This document shows positions 35,341 to 45,906 of a stretch of 64,000 nucleotides of DNA, one piece after another (position 1 is the first letter of the stretch; each line of letters opens with the position of its first letter). Location of the stretch: NCBI RefSeq assembly GCF_001411555.2, contig NC_049901.1, positions 37,976,964 to 38,040,963 on the forward strand. Direction: 5' to 3'. The notes below the pieces were generated by a model. The model saw only the letters and a program-made list of their open reading frames with translations. It was not told the DNA's origin and did no database searches. Source of the stretch: Juglans regia. Its lineage: Eukaryota; Streptophyta; Magnoliopsida; Fagales; Juglandaceae. The position numbers and the translations under genes are program-made.

Positions 35341-35900
35341 TGAGTGAGTGAACACCTTCGATCTCTTCAGCAGAAATAACACTTACAGAAGGAAACATAG
35401 TTGTATGGGCGAGAATGTGGCTGTCTATCTCTTCAGCAGAAATAACACCTACTGTGCAATCAAAGGATGGGTCGACGACAACCAACGGGGGTACTGGGCA
35501 AAGGAAGGGTCCACGCCAACCAACGGAGGTGCTGGGCAGAGGGGGTGAGGGGCAACTAGGCATTGTTTGGGCGACGCGGGGGTGGTGGTGGAGGATGGGC
35601 AACGCGGGTGGTGGGGGTGGGGTGGGGATAGGAAGAAAAGAAACTGGGAGGGAGGAGAGGAAGAAATCGACGCGGCATAAGGGTGGGGGAGAGGATGCCG
35701 ACGCGGGTGGTGGGGGTGGGGGGCGACTCGGGGAGAGGTGGGGATGGAAGAAAAGAAATGGGGAGGGAGGAGAGGAAGAAAGTGAAATTCAAAATGTGAC
35801 TCCCTTCCGTCTGAGAGAAATCTCACTCAACGAAACATGCGTTTAATGGACACGTAACGTGTGCTTTTGGTTGATGCCTCGCAGTGGCTGATGCCAAGAG

Positions 35901-37355
35901 TTTTTCTAATTTGATTGCGTGAATAAATTGAATTTTTTTTAAATGTGATTTTTTTTTTCAGTTACTAATTTTAATAAATTATATACAAATAAAAAACAAA
36001 TTGTTACAGACGAAAGAATAATAAGTATTTTCGACCTTTAAAATTTCATGATCTTTAAAATTATTTTAATTTATCTTCATTTAATATATGAATTGATGAT
36101 GTGTTTCAATTGAAAGAAGACATATAAGTTATAAATGAAAGAAGACAAAGTGCTTTCTAACCTTTAAAATCCCATGACCTCTAAAATTGTCTAAATTTAT
36201 GATCATTTATTTCATAAAATAGAAGTTGAAGGGATTTTTTGTGTATTAAAAAGTCATTTAAATAAAAATTAAATGAGAAATAAAAATGTTTATAAGAAAT
36301 TAAAAAAAAAAATGTTCGAGTAATGATTATAAAATTAATTGAAAAAATATTGAGGTGGCACGTTAGAAACAAAAGACATTGTTTTGAAAATTATATAGGC
36401 AATATAAACAAAAGACATTTGTTTGATGAATAATGATTCTATGATTAGTTGGGGATAGGGTTATTAGCAAAGTCAAACAAGAAGATGAATGAGTTCATGG
36501 ATGTTCCATAGTTGCTCCTCCTCCCTTACTAAATGCTAGTTATCAAAAGAATATAAACAAAAAGATTTTTTTTTTTTTTTCGTTGAACATGATTGAATAG
36601 TGGTGGGCATGGATATACATTGAAACACCTAGTTGATCCAAATCGAGGCTTTTGAAGATGGGATATATCAAGGAACTCATATTCTATTTTGTTGAAGGAT
36701 AATTCTCCCCCAAAGTATTTTTTATTGCCATTTTGATTGAATTATCTTGTGCTAAATGGCCAATAATGAAGGTAGATTGCAATGGGAATATGGTTTTGTG
36801 GAGTATTGTTCACAGTCGGCTGGCCAGGATAGTAGGACTGGGTGGTAGGGCACTGTCACCCCACTCATCCTATCCGGCATCCTCCTGGCTGGGGTGGGGG
36901 ACCCTATTTGCAGTATACAGTGACACCCGGGCGCGCGCGCTCAGGGTTTACCCCGTCTACTTGTTACAGCCCATATATATACATATAATTTTCTTTAATA
37001 AAACACTATATATATATATATATATATTATCTTAGATTTAATTTTTTTAAAAATAAAATGACGTCATTTCAAACCTAAACCTCCCCCCTCCTCTTGTCTC
37101 TTTCTTTCCTCTCTGGCTCTCTCAATCTCTCTTCCTCCCCTCGTCGCTATCTCTCTTTCTCCCTCTTGTTGGCGCAACAATGCACCTATCCTCTTCTGCT
37201 CTTCTTCGCCCATTAGCTCTTTCTCCGCTTTTTCTTGAAGCACGAATGGTCGTAGAACCACGATTACGAATGGTCGTGAGTTTGCGAAAAGAACTACAAC
37301 TATGAGTGGTTGTGAGTTTGCGAAAAAACCCATAACAGTTCGTGGCCTTCAAAAA
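35901..37355. other. Intergenic, no gene confirmed
   Basis: AT-rich to 36600. A GC-rich island at 36825-36960 contains CACTGTCACCCCACTCATCC, later GCAGTATACAGTGACACCCG and a GCGCGCGCGC run. A (TA)n tract lies near 37010-37028. A polypyrimidine block at 37080-37200 gives a minus-strand frame (37333-37064) of low complexity. Within it GGT(C/T)GTGAGTTTGCGAAAA occurs twice (about 37272 and 37308). Confidence 0.3.
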
Positions 37356-38183
37356 AGAGTAATTCTATGCATTAGCCTACACTCTCCACACACCATGTAT
37401 TTATTTATTTTTTTAACTCAATACACTAAGTATGTTGAGTATGTGATAAATAGTAGGCTGATGTAAATATTTTTCCTTCAAAAAAAGGCCATGAGGGGAT
37501 GCACCTGCCGGCGGGGGAGGGTGTGGAGCAGCACCCGTACATGATAGATGACATTCCAAAGGCAATGGATTGGTAATTGTGGACTATTGATGGGCCAGTG
37601 AGATTGGGAATTATGAGGACAATATTGGTGTACCCAGTTGGGTCCCCTAAAAAAAATAAAAATTAGAATCATGAAAAAATTATTATTATTATTAATTTAT
37701 GAAAAAACTGACTTTTTCACTATTCACTTCACTTTTGAACGGAGTCAACTCATTACACATCTTGAGTAAGTTACAGGGGAGGAGGGTGTTCTGTTGGAGT
37801 TTGGGTACGTACTATAATTAGTAATTACACGTGAATTCATCCGAACAACAGCTTCCGTCGACAACACTGCTGCTTCTGACTCATGAAACTCCGTGCGCCG
37901 ACAATCTTGGATACTGTTATTAGTTGCTATTTTTTTTTTTTTTTTACGGAAGTCGCTATTTCTTCTTTGTAACCGAAAGTATTTGTTTCTTCCGAATTTG
38001 AAGGAATAAAGACATAAATTAGATATATTTATAAAAATCGTTACTCATAATCTAAATAATAAGTGCAAACAACCCATCTTAATTAAATTCTAATATAATT
38101 TCTTTCTTTATTGCATCGTTCACAAATTCCATTTCTTTACCCATATGTATTACACCTGAAATTAGCTCAAGACCTTAACAACC
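37356..38183 (+). promoter_or_regulatory. Upstream region of RIT1
   Basis: A short inverted-repeat element at about 37363-37480 (AGTAATTCTATGCATTAGCC against AGTAGGCTGATGTAAATATT) resembles the MITE ends elsewhere in the window. The stretch 37730-38183 is the probable promoter and leader. No clear TATA box was fixed. The start codon context is AACCATGGAG. Confidence 0.35.
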
Positions 38184-41100
38184 ATGGAGGACCCGATGGC
38201 GGCGGCGGCGGCTGCTGCGACGAAGCTGAGCATCTACAAAGCAGCGAGGACAATAAAGCGGAGAGAGAACACGCTCTACAACGCCTTGAGATCCATCTAC
38301 GATGACTCCATCTTCGTGGGTGAGATCTCCCAGCTATGGCCCGATCTCCCTCTCCTCGCCAACCTCCGCTGTGGCCTCTGGTATTCTCCCAACTTCCACT
38401 CCACCTGTTACTTCAAATCCACCGACGGTCACGCCAACAACTGGTCCTTCAGCACCTCCCGCCTCAACCTCCACGTAGCTCAACTCGCCGGTATAACTTA
38501 GCTACCTTGTTCCTCACGACTCTCTTCCTTGTTTGATGGTTGAGATATCGGTGGAAAAGAAAAATTATTTGGGAAAGTGAGGGATTTTACACTTTTTATG
38601 TGCGCATATCGTATTAGAATCAATTGGGTTTGAAGTTTCCATTCTTTTTGGCTTGATAATGTGTTGTTGTTATTTATTTATTTGTGTTGGTGTTGGGAAA
38701 TTGAGATATTTTAAATGTTTGCTCTTTTGATGGGTAGGACAGAAGGGAGGCTGCATTATAGTTGATTCCACTAGAAGAGGGAAACGGTTTCCGGACAGCA
38801 TGTCAAAGACAATACCCATTTGGACTTGTGTTTTGAATCGGTCCATTCGCAATTATTTGAACAAGATGCTTGATAGTACAGCGCCAGCGGACCGGGTGAG
38901 TGCTACTATAGTTCATGCACGATAAGTTTGAATCTAGAGTTCTGAAATTCTCTTTCACAGTCCTTGCTTGACGCAGAAGAGCGATGCCCCCTGTGTTAAG
39001 TAATGCCTCAATGATGCCTTAGTTCAATGAAAGTGTGAAATTCGAGCTTGTGTTCTTCCTTTTTGGTTTATGTCTAGTTCTGACTGATTTCTGTTTTATT
39101 TTCTCTTTGAGCATGGTGATTTTGCATTATTGTTTTGTGATCAAGTTATTGAATTCTTTTATATGACTCTGTATATTTGCGCGTGTTGTTCATTTATTTA
39201 TCTAACATCATCTCCTTCTGCATCATCTCCTTCTGTATGTCTTAAACGTATTCACATTTCTCTATTCACTGACCTGATTTTGAACAGAAGTCAACTATTT
39301 CTGATCAAGATGATGACAGTAACTCTCTTGAATGGGATTCCTCGCTGCACCTTCCCCTTTGGGTTTCTGAAACAGAGAAGGCCAATATTGAGGGTCGCTT
39401 AGAAGAATGGACTAAACAACTAGATGCTAGTGGTGCTGATATTGCCTCTCTAGCATTGTGCTTGAAAAAACCCCTACGTCCTCTATGGATTTCGCAAAAA
39501 ACTGTCATCTGGTTAAATGAAGTGCCTGATCATGATTCATGGGATTTCACACCCATCATACTTCTCTCTGCCTCTTCCTCAAACGGAATAATTCAACACA
39601 GGTCTATCTCAGAGTTTAGCTGGAATTATATAGCAGGAGCAGGAGACGATGAAGAAAGCTGGGCAAGAGGTTTATCACCTAATCTTTTCTGGGGTCATGC
39701 CTATGATCTTATAAGTGCAGGGCCTGATTTGTGTAATCAGAAGGTGGCAGATATGGTTGAAAAGGATAGAGTTTATCGTTCACAAAGGGGACAAAATGCT
39801 CCTCAGGTCACAGTCAAGGCTTCAAAGAGCTCAGTTCATCTTTCACAAGGAGAAGTTCCACAATCATTGGATATTCCAAACATTGAAATTGATAAGAAGT
39901 CTTATGATGAAGATTGTGGAATTTCCTGGTTGGGTTCAGCAAATCTTGCAGTTGGCAGATCCCAACTTGGTATGCTAAGTAGCAATTATCTTTTGTTTTT
40001 GTTTTTTTTTTTCATCCACTAGGGCTGGTTATTTAGATTTCCGAAACTTCTTTTCAATTTATATATAGTCACTCTGCTAGTGTGAGTTAATATCTTTGGT
40101 ACTCAATGCTTTGTTACGTACTTAAAAAGGGGAAACTCGTTTCAACTATAAATAAATAAATACAAAACATGAAAGAACGTTGATCTAGGACAAAGTGCTT
40201 TGACAACAATTCTGGTGTAAGAGATGGGGGGCATCAGGCATCGAATATATCTAAGGTCATGGGTCAAATAGGTTCATGAAAGTTTGAATCTTGACAGGGT
40301 TAAAGACATTAGAAAAAAACAAAAAACAAAAATCTTGACAGGGTTAAAGGAGCTGGAAGAAGGAAGCAAAGTTGTTGGTTCTTCTGGACAGCAACTTGTT
40401 GTAGAGTTTAGGAAGAGCTAGGGTTAGTTTATGGTGGTACAGAGAGGTAAAAAATTTAGGAAAGATGTGGTTTGTAGTAAAGCGGGGGTGTAGGACACGG
40501 TTTGGAGGTAAACCGGCCAGGAAAACTCCATTTTAAGCTGCTGTTCTGGGTGCTGTGGACAGTTGCTGAGAATGGTAGAATTGAATTCTTGGGCAGCTTT
40601 ATCTATTTTATGGATGGGGGGTTTAGGGTTTAAACAAGAAGAATTTTAGGAAAATAATTGGCGCAAAATCAAAGTCTTTGGTCAGAATTTGATGGGAAAT
40701 TTCTGGCATCTTGAAAGGAATATGTGAAGAAGATATGTTTAGGCAATCACACCTAATTAATTAAACCCAGGCATTGCACCCAGGGTTCCCTCGGATCACA
40801 CCTTGGAGAAGGAACCACAGAGAAATGCCAAGCATAATTGCTCAAAGTTCTCATAAACTTATTCTCTGTTGGACAGAAAATGTTACACCAACTTTTATAG
40901 AAAACTATGTCTAACCATTATAGTGTAGTAAAACCAACAAATAAGACCTAAAAGACCTAAGTTACAACACATTCTAGAAATATATAAACTATGGGAATAC
41001 ACCTGACTCACACAATTAAATAAAAACCATTCAAAACCAGAAATGAGAAGAATATACAGCTTTACCTTGCATCTCACGAGTCTCCCGGCATGGCCTTATG

Positions 41101-43352
41101 GACAAGTTCTTCTGTCCAGTTGGATATCTACCAGTGTTTTCAGATATCTACCAGTTAGATATCTGAAAACAAGGAAAAAGGTTTGGAAGTCCCATCTAAT
41201 AAAGTGACTTATGAGTCAAAAGTCGATAATGCCACCTCACAGATATTTTTGTATGCTTTCAAATTATTGCAGATTCATAATCAAAATTGATTTGGATTTC
41301 TGTAGTTTATTTATTTTGCTAGGCATTAAATCTTATTTGAGGGGCCTCATCCCCAGATTTCTATGCTTAAGAAAAGGATCATTTATGTTGGGTTTCTCTT
41401 CATCCTTTTGATTGGGTTTTTTTGGTCTCTAAATGCAGGTGTTACACTTACTGTTAGTCCTATATCATCTTATCCACTTATTTTCTCTCTTTCCCATCTT
41501 AGTTCTGCCAGCAACATTATTCAAGCAGTAATTCATAATTCTCAAATGTTTCGCTTGGCTCACCTGCAAGTTTGCATGCTTTTGTGCAGCTTCAAAGATA
41601 TCTAATGTTGATTGCATATTGAATTGTGACCAAGAGTCTATCTTTCTCTACCTTCCCGATTCTGAAGCACATTTGCATCTTCCTATGGTGGTGAGTACAA
41701 TAGAAATTAAAAGCTGACACTTTTTATTATCATTTTGTTTTCATTTTTGGAGATTAGTCTGCTTACTTTGGCTCTTATTGGCCAGACATCAAAATTGGAC
41801 CGATTTTCCTTATTAAGCAATCTTCCTTCTGCGGTAAACTTTGCAAAGTTGAAACTTAGTAAAGGGAAGACACTTCTCGTTTGTTGCGATAATGGTAAAG
41901 ATTCTAAGTTCTCTTTCATCAGTGGTAATACATATTTATTAACTTGATGGGATTAGATGTGCCAAGTTATGGACTGATATCCATGTCCATGGACATGGAA
42001 TCATTTGAATTAGCTCAAATGTGTTTTTATCATATCATTTCAATTGGCCTTTGTATTCATGTTTTGTACAGGATTCATCCTCGAATTAAAGAACATTTTT
42101 CTCTTGTTTCTTGAATTTTGAGTATTGTTGTGTTAAATTTTAATTGTTACTATTTGGTCCAAAACCGATTTTCTGCAGACCTCTTGTTTTAACACTGCTT
42201 TTTCTGAACTCAGTGGCCCTTAGAAAATGGAAAGGAGCCATTTTCTTTACATAAGCTTCTCAAAATTTTGCTAAAGGTGTCTGGCTAATGTATTTTTGCA
42301 TCTTCTATTTCCAGGGGAAGATATAAGTGTGTGCGTTTGTCTTGCTATCTTGACATCATTATTCAATGAGGAAGGTGTGTCGCCTTGTTCTGCATTTGTT
42401 TTCTCTCGCTTTTCCCTTCACTAAATTTTGATGGAAGTTAAAAGCTATAACTTTTTCTTACCTTGAGATACTTTATCAATTATATGTTAAAGATATAAAA
42501 TAAATAATAAAATCTACCTCTTCCCATCAGTTTAAACTTTTGGGACAAGTGGTGATTTCACATAATATCAGAGCAGAGATCCTGAGTTTGAACCTTAACT
42601 CTATACTCAATCTCATTTAATTAAAATATTTCACGTATTGGGCCACCCATTAAAGGGAGATCCACACGTGAGGGAGAGTGTTAAAGTATAAAATAAATAA
42701 ATAAATCTACCTATTCCCATCAGTTTAAGTTTTTGGAACAAGTGGTTATTTCACAATGAAGAAATTCATGGGCCTAACTCATCTCATAAAACCGGTTCTA
42801 CAAGAGATGATTGTTCATTTCTTATAAATATGCTCAAGATTTTGTTCACAGACAATGTGAGATTATTTCTAAACAATATGTTCAGAACTGTAATAAACTG
42901 CATATATTTTCTTAGCACGTATCATATGTACTAATGACTAACGAGTTCTACCGAAGCTGTATTGCACATATAGAGTCATTGAATACATATTCCTCAATTT
43001 TCTCTCCGCAAGCTAGTTTTTTTGTCGTAAGCATGATCTTCTGTTGTGTGGTTGGGATCTGTATTTATTTATATTTACCGAGGTTCTTTCAATTATCCAA
43101 GACTAGCATAATATATGAAGTAACTGCTATATATTATCTGTCTATGCTTATTTTCTGTATTGAAAGTTGAAACTTTCATTAGGAACATTTGACGATGGGA
43201 AATCCTTCAAGGAGACACGGATTACTAAATGGGATTTGCGACGCCGACTTGTATATCTATGTAAATTTGTAACAAATGCTCGGCCATCGAGAGGCAATTT
43301 GAAGCAAGTTTTTGGTTTTCTAAACGGTGGAAGCATCGGTACTTCAGTTTGA
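38184..43352 (+). CDS. RIT1: Initiator tRNA 2'-O-ribosylphosphate (phosphoribosyl) transferase, RIT1 family
   Basis: In yeast, Rit1 adds a ribosylphosphate to A64 of initiator tRNA-Met and so keeps it out of elongation; plants have homologues. Seven exons join in frame to 528 residues plus TGA: 38184-38490, 38738-38895, 39288-39969, 41590-41690, 41786-41894, 42315-42374, 43183-43352. All introns are GT-AG and all phases are consistent. N-terminal segments are IYKAARTIKRRENTLYNALR, SIYDDSIFVGEISQLWPDLP and GCIIVDSTRRGKRFPDSMSK, followed by PIWTCVLNRSI. The middle has PLRPLWISQKTVIWLNEVPD. The C-terminal domain, related in fold to dual-specificity phosphatases, contains LLVCCDNGEDISVCVCLAIL and ends ARPSRGNLKQVFGFLNG. 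Length is close to the recalled Arabidopsis protein. A TRIM element and other repeats lie in the introns. No break was seen. Confidence 0.92.
39970..41589 (+). other. RIT1 intron 3 with probable degraded retroelement
   Basis: A 1.62-kb intron, the longest of the gene. The phrase ATCTTGACAGGGTTAAAG occurs at about 40292 and 40333. The stretch 40740-41110 looks like old LTR-element sequence, but no ends or domains could be fixed. Confidence 0.35.
42485..42755 (+). mobile_element. TRIM (271-bp miniature LTR retrotransposon) in RIT1 intron 6
   Basis: Two direct repeats of 78 and 77 bp (42485-42562 and 42679-42755) both start TGTTAAAG and end TTTCACA, and share CCCATCAGTTTAA and GACAAGTGGT or GAACAAGTGGT. 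After the first comes TAATATCAGAGCAGA, matching the usual initiator-Met primer-binding site in ATATCAGAGC. Before the second is the purine-rich GTGAGGGAGAG. This is the layout of a terminal-repeat retrotransposon in miniature. No coding sequence, and no target duplication recognised. Confidence 0.75.
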
Positions 43353-43508
43353 TGACATGACGACGGAAAAGGGTGCATGTTTCAATGCCTCTCCATAGCT
43401 TACAGAATTTGTAGACCATTTATTTATGAAAATATTTTCTGAAATCTTGCAACTTGCAGCATTCCATGTATATGAGCTTGGACTGCAAACTGTGCCCGAG
43501 TTTTTTCC

Positions 43509-43695
43509 CGTTTGGATTCAGAGCTGAGTTGAGATGAGTTGAATAAAATATTGTTAGAATATTAGTTTTAATATTATTATTATTTTAGAATTTGAAAAAA
43601 GTTGAATTGTTTATTATATTTTGTATTAGAATTTGAGAAAGTTGTAATAATGAGATGAGATGTATTGACGTAAGTTTCAAATCCAAACAAGACCT
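43509..43695. repeat. Dispersed GTTTGGAT-type element, copy 5
   Basis: The left CGTTTGGATTCAGAGCTGAG and right TTTCAAATCCAAACAAGACC ends are inverted, with GAGATGAG inside each end. It lies just left of the 11-kb MULE's target duplication. Confidence 0.6.
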
Positions 43696-43729
43696 GATAA
43701 CAACATATGCAGATTTTGCCGTTGAGATA

Positions 43730-43738
43730 TATATTAAA
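43730..43738. repeat. 9-bp target-site duplication, left copy
   Basis: TATATTAAA, identical to 54739-54747. Nine base pairs is the diagnostic length for Mutator-like elements. Confidence 0.85.
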
Positions 43739-43785
43739 CAACAATGCTACAGGTACACGCCAAGCGTACCTTTTGCGTAACCGGC
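43739..43785 (+). repeat. MULE left terminal inverted repeat
   Basis: Begins CAACAATGCTACAGGTACAC, later GCGTACC and GCGTAACC. It pairs with the complement of about 54692-54738. A 21-base A-run follows at about 43804. Confidence 0.75.
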
Positions 43786-45083
43786 TATTTACGTGGCATT
43801 ATTAAAAAAAAAAAAAAAAAAAAAACAAAAATTGAATCAGACAAATGAAATGCCATCACGAGCGGCAAAACTAGATCTAAACGAAAAGAAGAAGAAAAAC
43901 AGCGACGCAGTGCATTATGAATCGATTGTCTACTTGCCGTCGTCGAACCCATCCCAGAAGAAACTGTTAGTCCATCCCAGAAGAAACTGGGTCGTTGTGC
44001 CTTGTAAACCTTCATCTGCGTCGGTGGTCGATTTCTGTGTTTGAGAGAGTGCCGTCGTGGGTAGACTAAGGTTTGATTTTATTTTCCTCTGTTTTATGCT
44101 TCTATTTTTTTACAACAATAAAGCTACTTGCACAAAGGGTAGACTGAGAGGTTTGATTGTATTTTCCACTCTTTGATTCTTGGGCGAGGTTGGTGGTGGA
44201 AGATTTTCAATTGTTTATTATATGCTGCAAATTGATTAATCTGGGTATTATTAATCGCCCTTTCGTTCATGTGAACATGTAAACCGAGTAGCCAGATAGT
44301 TTTAGTGATGTGGTGACACCTGCACTCTTTGCTGTCTGGGTTTAATAACAGTTTGAATATTTTCTACTGAAACCAAAGTTGCTATGAGTATTCATTTGCA
44401 GCATGTGTTTAGGAGCTAGCTTTGATGCTCTTCAAGCTTTACATGTCAAGTGATATTGTTTTAATGAGCACCATTCAGGACCTGCTTGTTTCACTAATAT
44501 GACAATTAATTTCACTACTTGTTTCTATTTCCGAGCTAATATTGCAAATGTTATAAACCTGGATGGACTAGTTGTATGGCCAGTTTTAATTCCTCTTGTG
44601 GAATCATGCAGTTCAATCAACGGGTTCAACATGGAAAAAGGGGAAGAACACCCATCGATGCTAATACCATGTAACTCAAATCTCCCAATCGCGGTATGTT
44701 ATATTTATATTTGTAGGACTATGTTGAGTTGATATTTATTTCCAAAATATATAAATAACTTGTATACATTTGCACATTTTAAATCTAAAATCAGTAGCTT
44801 GCATAAAAGATTAAAATTTGTTTAGAATTTCTCTTAACTGTCATTGAAAAGTGGGTTCAGATCCTATTAAAATCCAACATTTGCACATTTTAAATCTAAA
44901 ATCAGTAGTAACGTAGATGAAACAATTGGACATTTTGCACATTTTGAAACAGAAGTAACGTAGATGAAACAATTGGAGCCTCTGGGATTTAGCAAAAAAA
45001 AAAAAAAATGGAGCCACTGGGTAGCTACCAAAGAATTTTTCTGATGTTTTCTTAATAATAAGAATTTTTCTAATGTAAACTAA
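43786..45083 (+). other. MULE left subterminal region
   Basis: A GC-richer block at 43850-44060 gives short frames on both strands, with CATCCCAGAAGAAACTG repeated at about 43948 and 43974. Further in, CACATTTTAAATCTAAAATC occurs at about 44773 and 44883, and AGTAACGTAGATGAAACAAT at about 44907 and 44952. This is presumably transposase promoter and leader sequence, as is usual for MULE subterminal DNA. No gene is called. Confidence 0.4.
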
Positions 45084-45821
45084 CAAGTTGCTGCACCTAG
45101 CAGACCAACTTCACCACTTTCATATGGGCTAAGGCAGGCCCTTGCTGAAAATTATTTTATTTTCCCTTTTCTCCTTTCTTGTAAAGAAGTAAGCTACCAT
45201 TCTAGTATTAGCAAAACTAAGTATTTATATTACTGATATTATTCACAAAGTAATAAAAAGTCGTATGCTTAAAGATCAAGGAATAGGGAACAGCAAGTCA
45301 CTAGTGGAAAACCTTAACAAAACGGAAAAACTCAGTACATTTCATACTTCATGTGTATCAAAGCATGCATATTGTTCAGATATTTGAGAATGCAATAAGA
45401 GTTTTTCTGCTTGGAAGCCAATGTGGAAGACATCCTCCACACCTCATATGACATGTTTTAATTTGCAACAGAAGTTTAACATTTATGGGGATAGCAAATC
45501 AAATCTTGCCATATCAAGTTGCTGCACCTAGCAGACCAACTTCACCACTTAGATATGGGCTAAGGCAGGCCCTTGCTGAAAATTATTTTATTTTCCCTTT
45601 TCTCCTTTCTTGTAGAGAAGTAAGCTACCATTCTAGTATTAGCAAAACTAAGTATTTATATTACTGATATTATTCACAAAGTAATATCAAGTCGTATGCT
45701 TAAAGATCAAGGAATAGGGAACAGCAAGTCACTAGTGGAAAACCTTAACAAAACGGCAAAAATCAGTACATTTCTTACTTCATGTGTATCAAAGCATGCA
45801 TATTGTTCAGATATTTGAGAA
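45084..45821 (+). repeat. 307-bp direct duplication upstream of the transposase
   Basis: 45084-45390 and 45515-45821 both run from CAAGTTGCTGCACCTAGCAG to CAGATATTTGAGAA with only a few differences, offset by 431 bp. The right copy reaches into the transposase 5' region just before the presumed start codon, so the promoter or leader may be duplicated. Confidence 0.85.
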
Positions 45822-45906
45822 CAGGAAAACCTCAACGACTCCTCTTATTGATTTAGTTATTGATTTTTCGCTCTTTTTGCAGAATGCTAGTTACCCGACT
45901 CCTCTT

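Larger units (their letters stand above)
30730..35900. mobile_element. Possible non-autonomous Mutator-like element with GC-rich inverted arms
   Basis: Left arm (about 30840-31110, plus) and right arm (about 35450-35800, read as complement) share TCGCCCCCCACC, a CCACCC run, CGTCG and then CATCCTCTCCCCCACCC in the same order, giving an inverted pair about 4.5 kb apart. Outer parts also share GCCACTG-type sequence (GAGTAGCCACTGTAGC on the left, GCATCAGCCACTGCGAGG on the right). Between them lies half of a GRF zinc-finger gene, the same type of gene carried by the 11-kb MULE at 43739. No convincing 9-bp duplication was found, so the outer boundaries are approximate and the whole call is tentative. 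The long C-rich frames in the arms are low-complexity and were not called as genes. Confidence 0.4.

Noticed and set aside
35415..35846. 143-codon Gly-rich frame and 125-codon Pro-rich antisense frame
   Set aside because: Mirror of the C-rich arm at 31 kb; no domain, no splice-supported gene.
37064..37333. 89-codon minus-strand frame ending in an E/R-rich tail
   Set aside because: Comes from a polypyrimidine tract and a short internal duplication; no family resemblance.
41363..41605. Possible extra RIT1 exon after AAATGCAG at 41440
   Set aside because: It breaks the frame logic: joining 39969 directly to 41590 gives consistent phase and family-like sequence, whereas this frame is hydrophobic and unlike RIT1.
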